A program made the translations under genes and the position numbers. Under the pieces are notes generated by a model. It searched no databases and was not told the origin of the DNA. It saw only the letters and a program-made list of their open reading frames with translations. A stretch of 64,000 nucleotides of DNA, from contig JAETOQ010000003.1 in assembly GCA_021771635.1 (NCBI GenBank), forward strand, positions 1-64,000, given 5' to 3'. Positions 17,525-25,614 of this stretch are shown piece after piece (the first letter of the stretch is position 1; each line of letters starts with the position of its first letter). The stretch is from Oscillospiraceae bacterium (GTDB lineage: Bacteria > Bacillota > Clostridia > Oscillospirales > Oscillospiraceae).

Positions 17525-18217
17525 ATGATCTACTCTACCGAAGTGCAGAATATGTGCCCCGTTGCCAAGGGCGCGTACCATGGTCCAGCGCCCATCCCCG
17601 AAGAGGGCAAGTGGGTCCAGGCCAAGGAAATCAAGGATATTTCCGGCCTGACCCACGGTATCGGCTGGTGCGCCCCCCAGCAGGGCGCCTGCAAGCTGAC
17701 GCTGAATGTGAAAGACGGCATCATCGAGGAGGCTCTGGTGGAGACCATTGGCTGCTCCGGCATGACACACTCCGCCGCCATGGCCTCCGAGATCCTCATC
17801 GGCAAGACGCTGCTGGAGGCGCTGAACACCGACCTGGTGTGCGACGCCATCAACACCGCCATGCGGGAGTTGTTTTTGCAGATCGTCTATGGCCGCACCC
17901 AGACCGCGTTCTCCGAGGGCGGCCTGCCCATCGGCGCCTCCCTGGAGGACCTGGGCAAGGGCCTGCGGAGCCAGGTGGGCACCATGATGGCCACCAAGGC
18001 CAAGGGCCCCCGCTACCTGGAGATGGCCGAAGGCTATGTTACTCGCATCGCCCTGAACAAGGACGATGAGATCATTGGCTATGAATTTGTGAACTTGGGC
18101 AAGATGATGAACAGCATCAAGAAGGGGCTGGACGCCAACGCGGCGCTGGAGAAAGCCAAGGGCCACTACGGCCAGTTCGAGAATGCCGCCAAGTACATCG
18201 ACCCCCGTCACGAATAA
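17525..18217 (+). CDS. NifU/IscU-like iron-sulfur cluster assembly scaffold protein
   Basis: A 230-residue protein related to the NifU N-terminal scaffold domain. Three cysteines fit cluster-ligand positions: the pair in GWCAPQQGACKL and the one in IGCSGMTHS. Another lies near the N-terminus (MCPVAKGAYHG). It is longer than IscU (~130 residues), with an extra C-terminal ~100 residues. It is the first gene of a two-gene operon with the GGGtGRT protein, 19 bp apart. No isc or suf partner is nearby, so its client is unknown. Confidence 0.85.
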   Translation: MIYSTEVQNMCPVAKGAYHGPAPIPEEGKWVQAKEIKDISGLTHGIGWCAPQQGACKLTLNVKDGIIEEALVETIGCSGMTHSAAMASEILIGKTLLEALNTDLVCDAINTAMRELFLQIVYGRTQTAFSEGGLPIGASLEDLGKGLRSQVGTMMATKAKGPRYLEMAEGYVTRIALNKDDEIIGYEFVNLGKMMNSIKKGLDANAALEKAKGHYGQFENAAKYIDPRHE

Positions 18218-18236
18218 GAAAAGGAGGAATTGACCA

Positions 18237-19235
18237 ATGGCTCTGTTTGAAAGCTACGAGAGAAGAATCGACAAGATCAATTCCGTCCTGTCTCAGTACG
18301 GAATTTCCAGCGTGGAGGAGTGCCGCGACATCTGCACCGCCGCCGGCTTTGATCCCTACGAGATCGTCAAGGGCATTCAGCCCATCGCCTTTGAGAACGC
18401 CGGCTGGGCCTACTGTGTGGGCGCCGCCATCGCGCTGAAGAAGGGCGTCAGCTCTGCCGCCGAGGCGGCTGAAGCGATCGGTGAGGGCCTCCAGGCCTTC
18501 TGCATCCCCGGCTCTGTGGCCGAGGACCGCAAGGTGGGCTTGGGCCACGGCAACCTGGGCGCCATGCTGCTGCGGGATGAGACCAAGTGCTTCGCCTTCC
18601 TGGCGGGCCACGAGTCCTTTGCCGCCGCCGAGGGTGCCATCGGCATCGTCCGCAATGCCAACAAGGCCCGCAAGGAGCCCCTGCGGGTCATCCTGAACGG
18701 CCTGGGCAAGGACGCCGCCCAGATCATCAGCCGCATCAACGGCTTCACCTACGTCCAGACCAAGTTCGACTACTACACCGGCGAGCTGGCTGTCGTCAAG
18801 GAGATCCGTTACTCCGAGGGCGAGCGGGCCAACGTCCGCTGCTACGGCGCCGACGACGTCCGTGAGGGCGTTGCCATCATGCACAAGGAGGGCGTGGACG
18901 TGTCCATTACCGGCAACTCCACCAACCCCACCCGGTTCCAGCACCCCGTTGCCGGCACCTACAAGAAGGAGTGCATCGAGCAGGGCAAGAAGTACTTCTC
19001 CGTGGCCTCCGGCGGCGGCACCGGCCGCACCCTGCATCCTGACAACATGGCCGCCGGTCCCGCCAGCTACGGCATGACCGACACTATGGGCCGGATGCAC
19101 TCCGACGCCCAGTTCGCGGGCAGCTCCTCCGTCCCCGCTCATGTGGAAATGATGGGCTTTTTGGGCATGGGCAACAACCCCATGGTCGGCGCCACCGTCG
19201 CCGTGGCTGTGGCTGTTGCAGAGAGCCGGAAGTAA
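18237..19235 (+). CDS. GGGtGRT protein (conserved, function unknown)
   Basis: A 332-residue protein carrying the name-giving motif SGGGTGRTLHP near residue 260. Other conserved stretches include GHGNLGAMLLRDET, GHESFAAAEGAIGIVRNANKARK and ISRINGFTYVQTKFDYYTGELA. The Gly-rich loop suggests nucleotide or phosphate binding, but no reaction is established. It follows the Fe-S scaffold gene in one operon, with AAGGAGG before the ATG. The cysteine content is modest. The recurring pairing suggests the scaffold serves this protein or vice versa; that is inference. Confidence 0.9.
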   Translation: MALFESYERRIDKINSVLSQYGISSVEECRDICTAAGFDPYEIVKGIQPIAFENAGWAYCVGAAIALKKGVSSAAEAAEAIGEGLQAFCIPGSVAEDRKVGLGHGNLGAMLLRDETKCFAFLAGHESFAAAEGAIGIVRNANKARKEPLRVILNGLGKDAAQIISRINGFTYVQTKFDYYTGELAVVKEIRYSEGERANVRCYGADDVREGVAIMHKEGVDVSITGNSTNPTRFQHPVAGTYKKECIEQGKKYFSVASGGGTGRTLHPDNMAAGPASYGMTDTMGRMHSDAQFAGSSSVPAHVEMMGFLGMGNNPMVGATVAVAVAVAESRK

Positions 19236-19255
19236 TTTCGAATACAAAATGTAAA

Positions 19256-19292
19256 GAATCCCCGGAGTTCAACTCCGGGGATTCTTCTATTT
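19256..19292. terminator. Shared terminator of convergent genes
   Basis: The perfect stem GAATCCCCGGAG..CTCCGGGGATTC is followed by TTCTATTT on plus and by TTTACATTTT on minus. It serves the GGGtGRT gene and the convergent 125-residue ORF. Confidence 0.85.
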
Positions 19293-19295
19293 AAG

Positions 19296-19673
19296 TCAGG
19301 GACAGGTGACTCCGGATTTTTCTTCCAGAAATTTGATCCATTTTTCACGCTTTGTCATGGAGAGTTTATCTGTTGTAAGGCCGCTTTCCTGAGTCTCGTA
19401 AGTAATCTCGATTCCCATGGGGAAAAAGCCCTGAGAACATTTTCCAATTTGCCGGATGTTCTGGTAAGGGATGACGATGTTATCGTCCAGAGGGCCTGTT
19501 ATGCAGATCAACCTCGCTTCTGTGAAGTAGGCCCAGCCCTGTTTCCACTGTCCGATTTTCCACACCTTTTGCACATAGCTTGCCTGTAGATAATCCACAA
19601 GGGTATCATTCTGATCCATCAAACCTGCTTCCACTAGGTTTTTCTTCTGTTTTTCCTTTTTGGCGTCGTTCAT
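19296..19673 (-). CDS. Hypothetical protein with PH-like domain
   Basis: A 125-residue protein with a lysine-rich head (MNDAKKEKQKKNLVEAG). A beta-rich stretch YFTEARLICITGPLDDNIVIPYQNIRQIGK follows, which looks like a bacterial PH/GRAM-type domain. A short helix ends it. AAGGA precedes the ATG. No signal peptide or membrane segment is present. It lies downstream of pta on the same strand, 32 bp from the pta stop, and may be cotranscribed. No function is assigned. Confidence 0.65.
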   Translation of the reverse strand: MNDAKKEKQKKNLVEAGLMDQNDTLVDYLQASYVQKVWKIGQWKQGWAYFTEARLICITGPLDDNIVIPYQNIRQIGKCSQGFFPMGIEITYETQESGLTTDKLSMTKREKWIKFLEEKSGVTCP

Positions 19674-19705
19674 TGTTATGCGTCCTTTTCGCGATGTATA
19701 AGGGA

Positions 19706-20686
19706 TCAGTCCTCACACAGGCCGGCGGTGATGATGGCCATGGAGTAGACCTCCTGGGCGTTGCAGCCGCGGCTGAGGTCGTTGATGGGGGCGTTCAGGC
19801 CCTGCAGGATGGGGCCGTAAGCCTCGAAAGAGCCCATGCGCTGGCAGATCTTGTAGCCGATGTTGCCGGCGTTGATGTCGGGGAAGATGAAGGTGTTGGC
19901 GTGACCGGCCACCTTGGAATCGGGGCACTTGGTGTGGGCCACACGGGGAGAGACAGCGGCGTCGAACTGCAGCTCGCCGTCGATGGCCAGATCGGGGGCC
20001 AGGGCCTTGGCCTTGGCGCAGGCGTTGCGCATCTTGTCCACGTCCTCGCCCTTGCCGGAGCCCAGGGTGGAGTAGCTCAGGAAAGCGACCTTGGGATCAA
20101 TGCCGAACACCTTGGCGGTGGCGGCGGTCTCCAGGGCGATCTCTACCAGCTCGTCCTCGGTGGGCTTGATGTTGATGGCGCAGTCGCCCATAGCCAGGAC
20201 CTCACGGTCGCCGGTGGCAGAGGGACGGACCAGGATGAAGCAGGAGGAGACGATCTTGTTGCCGGGCTTGGTCTTGATGATCTGCAGCGCGGGACGGACG
20301 GTGTCGGCGGTGGAGTAGGTTGCGCCGCCCAGCAGGGCGTCGGCATAGCCCATCTTCACCAGCATGGTGCCGAAGTAGTTGCCCTGCTTCAGGGCGGCGC
20401 GGCACTGCTCGTCGGTCATCTTGCCCTTGCGCAGCTCCACCATGGTGGCGACCATCTTGTCCATATCCTCGAAGGTCTCGGGATCCAGGATCTCGGCGCC
20501 GCGGATATTGAAGCCGATCTCCTCGGCGGCCTTCTGGACTTCCTCCACGCTGCCCACCAGAACGGGAGTCAGGAAAGTACCGGACAGCAGGCGGGCGGAG
20601 GCCTCCAGAATGCGGGGATCGGTGCCCTCGGTGAACACGATCTTGCGGGGATGGGCCTTTAACTTGTTGATCAAGAATTCAAACAT
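19706..20686 (-). CDS. pta: Phosphate acetyltransferase
   Basis: A 326-residue Pta of the short (class I) type. The start MFEFLINKLK at 20686 is used because TTGGAGG lies 8 nt upstream. Conserved blocks are IVFTEGTDPRILEA, ADALLGGATYSTADTVRPALQ, AFLSYSTLGSGKGEDVDKM and VAGHANTFIFPDINAGNIGYK. It interconverts acetyl-CoA and acetyl phosphate, the step before ATP-yielding acetate kinase. No ackA is in the window. It has its own promoter. Confidence 0.96.
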   Translation of the reverse strand: MFEFLINKLKAHPRKIVFTEGTDPRILEASARLLSGTFLTPVLVGSVEEVQKAAEEIGFNIRGAEILDPETFEDMDKMVATMVELRKGKMTDEQCRAALKQGNYFGTMLVKMGYADALLGGATYSTADTVRPALQIIKTKPGNKIVSSCFILVRPSATGDREVLAMGDCAINIKPTEDELVEIALETAATAKVFGIDPKVAFLSYSTLGSGKGEDVDKMRNACAKAKALAPDLAIDGELQFDAAVSPRVAHTKCPDSKVAGHANTFIFPDINAGNIGYKICQRMGSFEAYGPILQGLNAPINDLSRGCNAQEVYSMAIITAGLCED

Positions 20687-20738
20687 TTTGATTTCCTCCA
20701 AAAATCGTCAAGATTAGGCTGAGTTGAATACTGATTTT

Positions 20739-20766
20739 ATTATACACAACTGGTCGGCAGGGTCAA
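20739..20766 (-). promoter_or_regulatory. pta promoter
   Basis: On the minus strand, TTGACC (20766-20761) and TATAAT (20744-20739) are spaced by 16 bp, about 50 bp before the pta start. Confidence 0.75.
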
Positions 20767-20920
20767 TCAGAAAATGGAAATATCACCACAAAAATTTACG
20801 GATACTTCACCAATTCTTCTGTCAAATGTGCAAAACTGCCATTGCCGGACCCAATATGAACAAAGGGAACAAAAGTATCAAAACAGGGCCATTTGGAGAG
20901 GTTTCGGTCACAAATAGTGC

Positions 20921-20949
20921 TTGACGAACCTATATAAAAGGGGTATCAT
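20921..20949 (+). promoter_or_regulatory. Promoter of LysM/M23 peptidase gene
   Basis: TTGACG (20921-20926) and TATCAT (20944-20949) are spaced by 17 bp. The start codon is ~50 bp downstream. The 20767-20920 stretch between the divergent promoters holds no recognisable gene. Confidence 0.7.
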
Positions 20950-21000
20950 GAAACGGTAACAAATTGTAACTATTTTGGATGCCATTGATTCAGGAGAATT

Positions 21001-22923
21001 ATGAGTCAGAATACAAAAAGAGAACATCAGCCGGAAGCGCAGGGCGGCAGGCGGCTGGCAAAGGGAGCCTCCGCGCCGGCTTACAGCGCAGAGGGAGAGA
21101 CCAGGCGGCAGAGGCCGCCCGCTGACCGGAGAGAGCGCCGGGAGGTCCGGACACAGGCCGCCGGGGGGACTGCGGTCACAGAACGGTCCGCTGAGCGAAA
21201 GCAGGCCCGCCGTCCCGCCAGGGCCGCGATCTCCGCGTGGGAAGAGCAGCCGGCGGTGCGGCAGGAGAAGAAGCGGCCGGTGAGAAAGACGCGGAAAAGC
21301 ATTCTGGAAAACCTGCTGGAGGACTGGCGGGACCCGGAGGATGACGCCGGTTTTTTCAAGAGCTGCTACTTCGGGATGAAGCGGATCACGCGGCGGGTCC
21401 GCCGCCGCTGGCGGCACATCGTCCGGGAAAAGCACGCCCATAACTTCCCGGAATCGGAGCGCCTGCCCATTCAGCTTCTGCTGTTTGCCTGGTGTATGCT
21501 GCCCATGCTGGGAAGCCGGCTGCAGGAGCTGATCCTGGGCCGCCGCAGACAGGCGGCCAACGGCCCGGGACATACCCGGAAATGGAAGCGGAAGATCCAC
21601 CCGGCGGCATTCCTGGGCAGCGGCTGCGTGATCGCGGCGATCATCCTGTTTTGTTCCACCTACACGCTTGGCACAACGGTCAGCTATGACGGCGAGGTCA
21701 TCGCCTCCGTGGCCAGCAAGAGCACGGCGGAGGACGTACAGGAGGATCTGGAGCAGATCACCACCCGGACGCTGGGAGAGACCTTTACCATCGATGACTC
21801 TCTGATCCAGTATTCCTCCGGCCTGCTGCGCAGGAAGGATGTGGTGGATAAGGACACGCTGGAGGAAGGCCTGTCCGAGGAGATCGGCCTGGTGACGTCG
21901 GCCTACTGCCTGTATGTGGACGGCGAGCGCATCGGCGCGACGCCCTATGAGGGCGCGCTGGATGAATTGCTGGAGCAGCTCCGCAGCGGCGCCACGGATG
22001 AAAACACCATCTCCTGCACCTTTGCTGAGGACGTGGAGATCAAGGAGGAATTTGTCCCAACGGATGAGATCATGAACCTGGGACACCTGGCGGAGACGCT
22101 GTACAGCACGAAGACCGCCGAGGTGACCTATGAGGTGAAGAAGGGCGACACTTGGTCGGAGATCGCCAACAGCCATAACCTGACCTCCAAGGAGCTGCTG
22201 GCGCTGAACCCCGGCTACAACATCAATAAACTGCAGATCGGCGAAGTGCTGACGCTGTCCGCGTCTGTTCCCTACCTGACCATGACCGTGGTACAGCGGG
22301 AGCGGTACGTGGAGGATGTGATGTACGACATCGAGTACACCGACTCCGCCAATATGTATAAGGGCGATACCAAGGTCACCTCCGCCGGACAGTACGGTGC
22401 GGCGGACGTGGTGGCCACTGTCACCTACGTCAACGGTGAGGAGACGGAGCGGACGGTCCTGTCCTCTGTCACATTGCGGCAGCCCGTCACGGAGCAGCAG
22501 CTCCGGGGTACGAAGGACCGGCCCACCTGGCTGCCCACGGGCAGCTTCCGCTGGCCTGTCTCCGGACGCATCACCTCCCGCTTCGGCGGGCGGAAATCCC
22601 CCGGCGGCATCGGCTCCACCAACCACAAGGGCATCGACATTGCGGCGCCCTATGGAACGCCGGTCTACGCCGCTGACGGCGGCATCGTGACCTACGCTGG
22701 CTGGATGAGCGGATATGGCTATCTGGTCCGCATCAATCACAACAACAACGGCTACGAGACCTATTACGGCCATAACAGCAGCCTGACGGTCTCCGTGGGC
22801 GACAGAGTCTACAAGGGCCAGCAGATCGCCCGGGTGGGCTCCACCGGCAACTCCACCGGCAACCACTGCCACTTTGAGGTCCGCTATAACGGCGTTGCCA
22901 AAAACCCCCTGAACTATCTGTAA
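21001..22923 (+). CDS. Membrane-anchored LysM, G5 and M23 peptidase cell-wall hydrolase
   Basis: A 640-residue protein. The first ~200 residues are cytoplasmic, Arg/Ala/Gln-rich and probably disordered. A membrane helix is at about 205-225 (GCVIAAIILFCSTYTLGT). Outside follow a helical/beta region, a LysM domain (YEVKKGDTWSEIANSH, ~376-420), a G5-type domain (~425-505) and a C-terminal M23 domain (~535-636). The zinc motifs HKGID and HCHFEV are intact. Such proteins cleave peptidoglycan cross-links or activate other hydrolases during growth, division or sporulation. AGGAG precedes the ATG. It is monocistronic. Confidence 0.94.
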   Translation: MSQNTKREHQPEAQGGRRLAKGASAPAYSAEGETRRQRPPADRRERREVRTQAAGGTAVTERSAERKQARRPARAAISAWEEQPAVRQEKKRPVRKTRKSILENLLEDWRDPEDDAGFFKSCYFGMKRITRRVRRRWRHIVREKHAHNFPESERLPIQLLLFAWCMLPMLGSRLQELILGRRRQAANGPGHTRKWKRKIHPAAFLGSGCVIAAIILFCSTYTLGTTVSYDGEVIASVASKSTAEDVQEDLEQITTRTLGETFTIDDSLIQYSSGLLRRKDVVDKDTLEEGLSEEIGLVTSAYCLYVDGERIGATPYEGALDELLEQLRSGATDENTISCTFAEDVEIKEEFVPTDEIMNLGHLAETLYSTKTAEVTYEVKKGDTWSEIANSHNLTSKELLALNPGYNINKLQIGEVLTLSASVPYLTMTVVQRERYVEDVMYDIEYTDSANMYKGDTKVTSAGQYGAADVVATVTYVNGEETERTVLSSVTLRQPVTEQQLRGTKDRPTWLPTGSFRWPVSGRITSRFGGRKSPGGIGSTNHKGIDIAAPYGTPVYAADGGIVTYAGWMSGYGYLVRINHNNNGYETYYGHNSSLTVSVGDRVYKGQQIARVGSTGNSTGNHCHFEVRYNGVAKNPLNYL

Positions 22924-22937
22924 ACAGCGGCACTGAC

Positions 22938-22967
22938 AGAAGGCGCCCCGCACGCGGGGCGCCTTCT
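22938..22967 (+). terminator. Terminator hairpin after M23 peptidase gene
   Basis: The stem AGAAGGCGCCCCGC/GCGGGGCGCCTTCT is perfect. The following T-run is poor (CTGCTG), so efficiency is uncertain. Confidence 0.65.
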
Positions 22968-23106
22968 CTGCTGCGGATCGCCCCCGAGCTCACGATTTTC
23001 AGCGTGTCGGAGGTCGGCGGCTGCATGGGCGCTGTCTCAAAAAATAGGTGATTTGTGAAAATTTTTCTTACATCTTTTGTTTAAAATGTGGTAAACTATA
23101 AGTGCA

Positions 23107-23158
23107 GCGTGCGGTCCCGGCAGACGTAAGTCCAGTTGCCGGGACCGTACGCGTTTTC
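23107..23158 (+). promoter_or_regulatory. Terminator-like hairpin in the carD 5' leader
   Basis: GCGTGCGGTCCCGGCA pairs with TGCCGGGACCGTACGC (16 bp with one G-U pair) around a 14-nt loop. GTTTTCT follows, and it lies 22 nt before the carD ribosome binding site. A plausible weak promoter (TTACAT, 18 bp, TAAACT) lies just upstream, so the hairpin would form at the very 5' end. It could be an attenuator or an mRNA stabiliser. Confidence 0.6.
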
Positions 23159-23179
23159 TATGATCAAGGAGGGATTTCC

Positions 23180-23710
23180 ATGTTTCAGCCAGGAGATATG
23201 GTCGTATACGGCACCACCGGCGTGTGCCGGGTAGAGGAGATCACCCAGCCGAATATGAGCGGTGTGGACCGGAGCAAACCGTATTATCTGCTCAAGCCGC
23301 TTTTTCAGGACGGCGTGATCTATACCCCCGTGGAAAATGGAAAGGTGTCCATCCGCCCGGTGATCTCCGCGAAGGAGGCGGAGGCGCTGATCGACCTGAT
23401 CCCCGGTATGCAGGCGGAGGCCTGCCGCGCGCCGACGCTGCAGGCCCTGGCCCAGCACTATCAGGCCGTGGTGCGCAGCCACGACTGCAGGGACCTGATC
23501 GAATTGATGATGTCCATCTATGCAAAGCGCTGTCAGGCGGAGGCACAGAATCGGCGGCTGGGCATGGTGGACGAACGGTATATGAAACAGGCGGAACGCC
23601 TTCTGTACGGCGAACTCTCCGTTGCGCTGAACATTCCCTTTGACGAGGTCCAGCCTTACATCGCCCGCCGGGTGGACGAGGGCTGCCCCTCAGGAGCGGC
23701 TGGGGCGTGA
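23180..23710 (+). CDS. CarD family transcriptional regulator
   Basis: A 176-residue protein. The start at MFQPGDMVVYG (23180) is used because AAGGAGG lies 7 nt upstream; the track start lies inside the leader hairpin. The N-terminal ~65 residues are the CarD/CdnL/TRCF RNA-polymerase-interacting domain (GDMVVYGTTGVCRVEEI, YYLLKPL). The C-terminal part is helical and basic, as in CarD proteins that stabilise open complexes at rRNA and other promoters. It has its own terminator. Confidence 0.9.
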   Translation: MFQPGDMVVYGTTGVCRVEEITQPNMSGVDRSKPYYLLKPLFQDGVIYTPVENGKVSIRPVISAKEAEALIDLIPGMQAEACRAPTLQALAQHYQAVVRSHDCRDLIELMMSIYAKRCQAEAQNRRLGMVDERYMKQAERLLYGELSVALNIPFDEVQPYIARRVDEGCPSGAAGA

Positions 23711-23768
23711 GCGCGAAGCGCGGCCGCGACAAAATCATGAGCGGATCATGAGCGCATGCACATATGGA

Positions 23769-23806
23769 CACGGCTGCGGACAGTTATGTCCGCAGCCGTG
23801 CTGCTT
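23769..23806 (+). terminator. carD terminator
   Basis: The stem CACGGCTGCGGACA/TGTCCGCAGCCGTG has a 4-nt loop and is followed by CTGCTTT. Confidence 0.8.
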
Positions 23807-23807
23807 T

Positions 23808-23971
23808 AGAACCTGTATTCATAACCGTTGATCGCCGTCTGAGCGGTCTTTTTCCCGCCATACTGCGTCGCTTTCCCTTGCCATACGTCAGTATGGCTGC
23901 GAAAAATCTCCTTGTCTGTCGGGAAAAATCCTCGCCCCTCCAGCATTCCCCCGGTTATGAATGCAGGTTCT
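23808..23971. repeat. MITE-like repeat, copy 2 (complete)
   Basis: This 164-bp element has terminal inverted repeats AGAACCTGTATTCATAACCG and CGGTTATGAATGCAGGTTCT (19 of 20 match). Internally it shares ~90% of bases by eye with copies at 1-114 and 49905-50065. It has no ORF. Its right end abuts and completes the stop codon of the minus-strand ABC exporter gene. No clear target duplication is seen. Confidence 0.85.
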
Positions 23972-25614
23972 TACAGATGGAGATACCGCCCGCCGTTCCG
24001 CCGGTAAAGACGGTGAGAGATGGAGAGCACGGTGCGGCCCTGAGCCGCCTTCTGCAGGGCGGTCAGAACGGCGCGCTCCGTATCGGCATCCAGATTGGCG
24101 GTGATCTCGTCCAGCAGGAGAATGACCGGGTCTGCGGCCACGGCCCTGGCGACCGCCAGGAGCTGGCGCTCTCCCTGGGAAAACAGCGTTTCCGTGCAGG
24201 GGGTGTCATAGCCTTGCTTCAGGCGGGAGATGGTTTCATGGAGGCCTGCCATTCTGGCGGCGGATATCACCTGCTCCCGGGAGATGGAGCCATCCCACAG
24301 GGTGATCTGGTCCGCCACAGTGCCCGGAACCAGGTAAAAGGACTGCTCCACATAGCCGAAGAGCCTGCGCTTGACGGCACTTGGGATTTTGTCCGCATCG
24401 GCGCCAAAGACGCGGACACTTCCGCTGCCCGGGGAATAGAGACCCAGCAGCAGCTTGAACACGGTGCTCTTTCCCGCGCCTGTCCGCCCGGTGAGGGTGA
24501 CGGTCTCACCGGGAACCACTGTGAAGCCGCAGTGATGCAGGACCTGCTGGCTGTCGCCGTAGCTGAACGCCACATCCGTCAGCTGGACGGCCGGCTCCCC
24601 GCTGGACAGGAGGGCTTCCAGTGTGATGGTATTGTCCGTGTCCGGCTGCTGGGGTTCCACAAGGAATTCCTGGATGCGCCGGACGCCTGCCACGGCGGAC
24701 TGGATGCTCTGGATCTCCATGCCGACGCTCTCCAGAGGCTCAAACACCTTGCCCACATAGGCAATGACCGCTACGGCGGTTCCCACCGACATCCCGAAGA
24801 GCGCCTGCATCTCTCCGCCCAGGGAGGCGGCGGTCATCATGACGGCCACCACCACGGCACTGACAGTCAGGATGATGGGGGAGTAGATGGCGTCATAGAA
24901 GTTGGATTTCTCCATAGCCCGGTAGCTCTTCTGGATGGCCTGGTCATACCGTTCCTCCATATACCGCTCCCTGCGGTAGGTGTGGATCATGCGGATGTTC
25001 CGAATGGTCTCGGGAACGTGCTGGCTGACCTGGCCCACCGCCGCCCGGTTATCCAGCTGGGCTTTCAGCATCCGCCTTTGGAAGATGCGGGTCATGGCAA
25101 ACAGCAAAGGCGTGACCAGCACCAGCAGTCCGCCCAGTCCGGGGCTTTTGACAAAGATGACGGCCAGAATACCGGCGATTTTGCACACGTCCACCACCAT
25201 GCCGATGACGCCGGAGGCAAACAGGGCCTCCACGGTGTCCACATCCCCGACGAACCGGGAGACCGTGGCGCCCGGGGCCTGGGCGGTGAAATAGGCGGCG
25301 GGGAGGTGGGACAGCTTGGCGCACATGGCGCGGCGGAGGGCGCGGGTGATCTTCTGACCGAATACGGTGATGAGGAACGCCTGCGCGGCGTCAAACAGGC
25401 CGGAGGCGGCCGCCGCCCCAAAGTACAGCAGGGCCAGCCGAAGGGAAATACTTCCGCCGGAGGTCAGCGTGTTGACGATGTTCTCCAGCACCAGCGGCGG
25501 GAGCAGCGCGAAGAGAATGGAACCCGCCACAGCCAGCAGCAGGCCCAGCATCAGCAGTTTGGACCGCAGGACGACGGAGCGGAGGATGGTCCAAAGAGAG
25601 GCCTTACGCTTCAT
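23971..25614 (-). CDS. ABC exporter half-transporter, subunit B (membrane + ATPase)
   Basis: A 547-residue fused permease/ATPase. The six-helix exporter domain is at residues ~15-300. The ATPase has GRTGAGKS (Walker A), VILLLDEITANLD (Walker B with catalytic Glu) and a degenerate signature SQGERQLLAVA in place of LSGGQ. It ends LSISHRLYRRNGGRYLHL. It overlaps the preceding exporter gene by 11 bp, so the two form a heterodimer. The stop codon is shared with the MITE copy, so the native C-terminus may have been trimmed slightly. Confidence 0.93.
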   Translation of the reverse strand: MKRKASLWTILRSVVLRSKLLMLGLLLAVAGSILFALLPPLVLENIVNTLTSGGSISLRLALLYFGAAAASGLFDAAQAFLITVFGQKITRALRRAMCAKLSHLPAAYFTAQAPGATVSRFVGDVDTVEALFASGVIGMVVDVCKIAGILAVIFVKSPGLGGLLVLVTPLLFAMTRIFQRRMLKAQLDNRAAVGQVSQHVPETIRNIRMIHTYRRERYMEERYDQAIQKSYRAMEKSNFYDAIYSPIILTVSAVVVAVMMTAASLGGEMQALFGMSVGTAVAVIAYVGKVFEPLESVGMEIQSIQSAVAGVRRIQEFLVEPQQPDTDNTITLEALLSSGEPAVQLTDVAFSYGDSQQVLHHCGFTVVPGETVTLTGRTGAGKSTVFKLLLGLYSPGSGSVRVFGADADKIPSAVKRRLFGYVEQSFYLVPGTVADQITLWDGSISREQVISAARMAGLHETISRLKQGYDTPCTETLFSQGERQLLAVARAVAADPVILLLDEITANLDADTERAVLTALQKAAQGRTVLSISHRLYRRNGGRYLHL

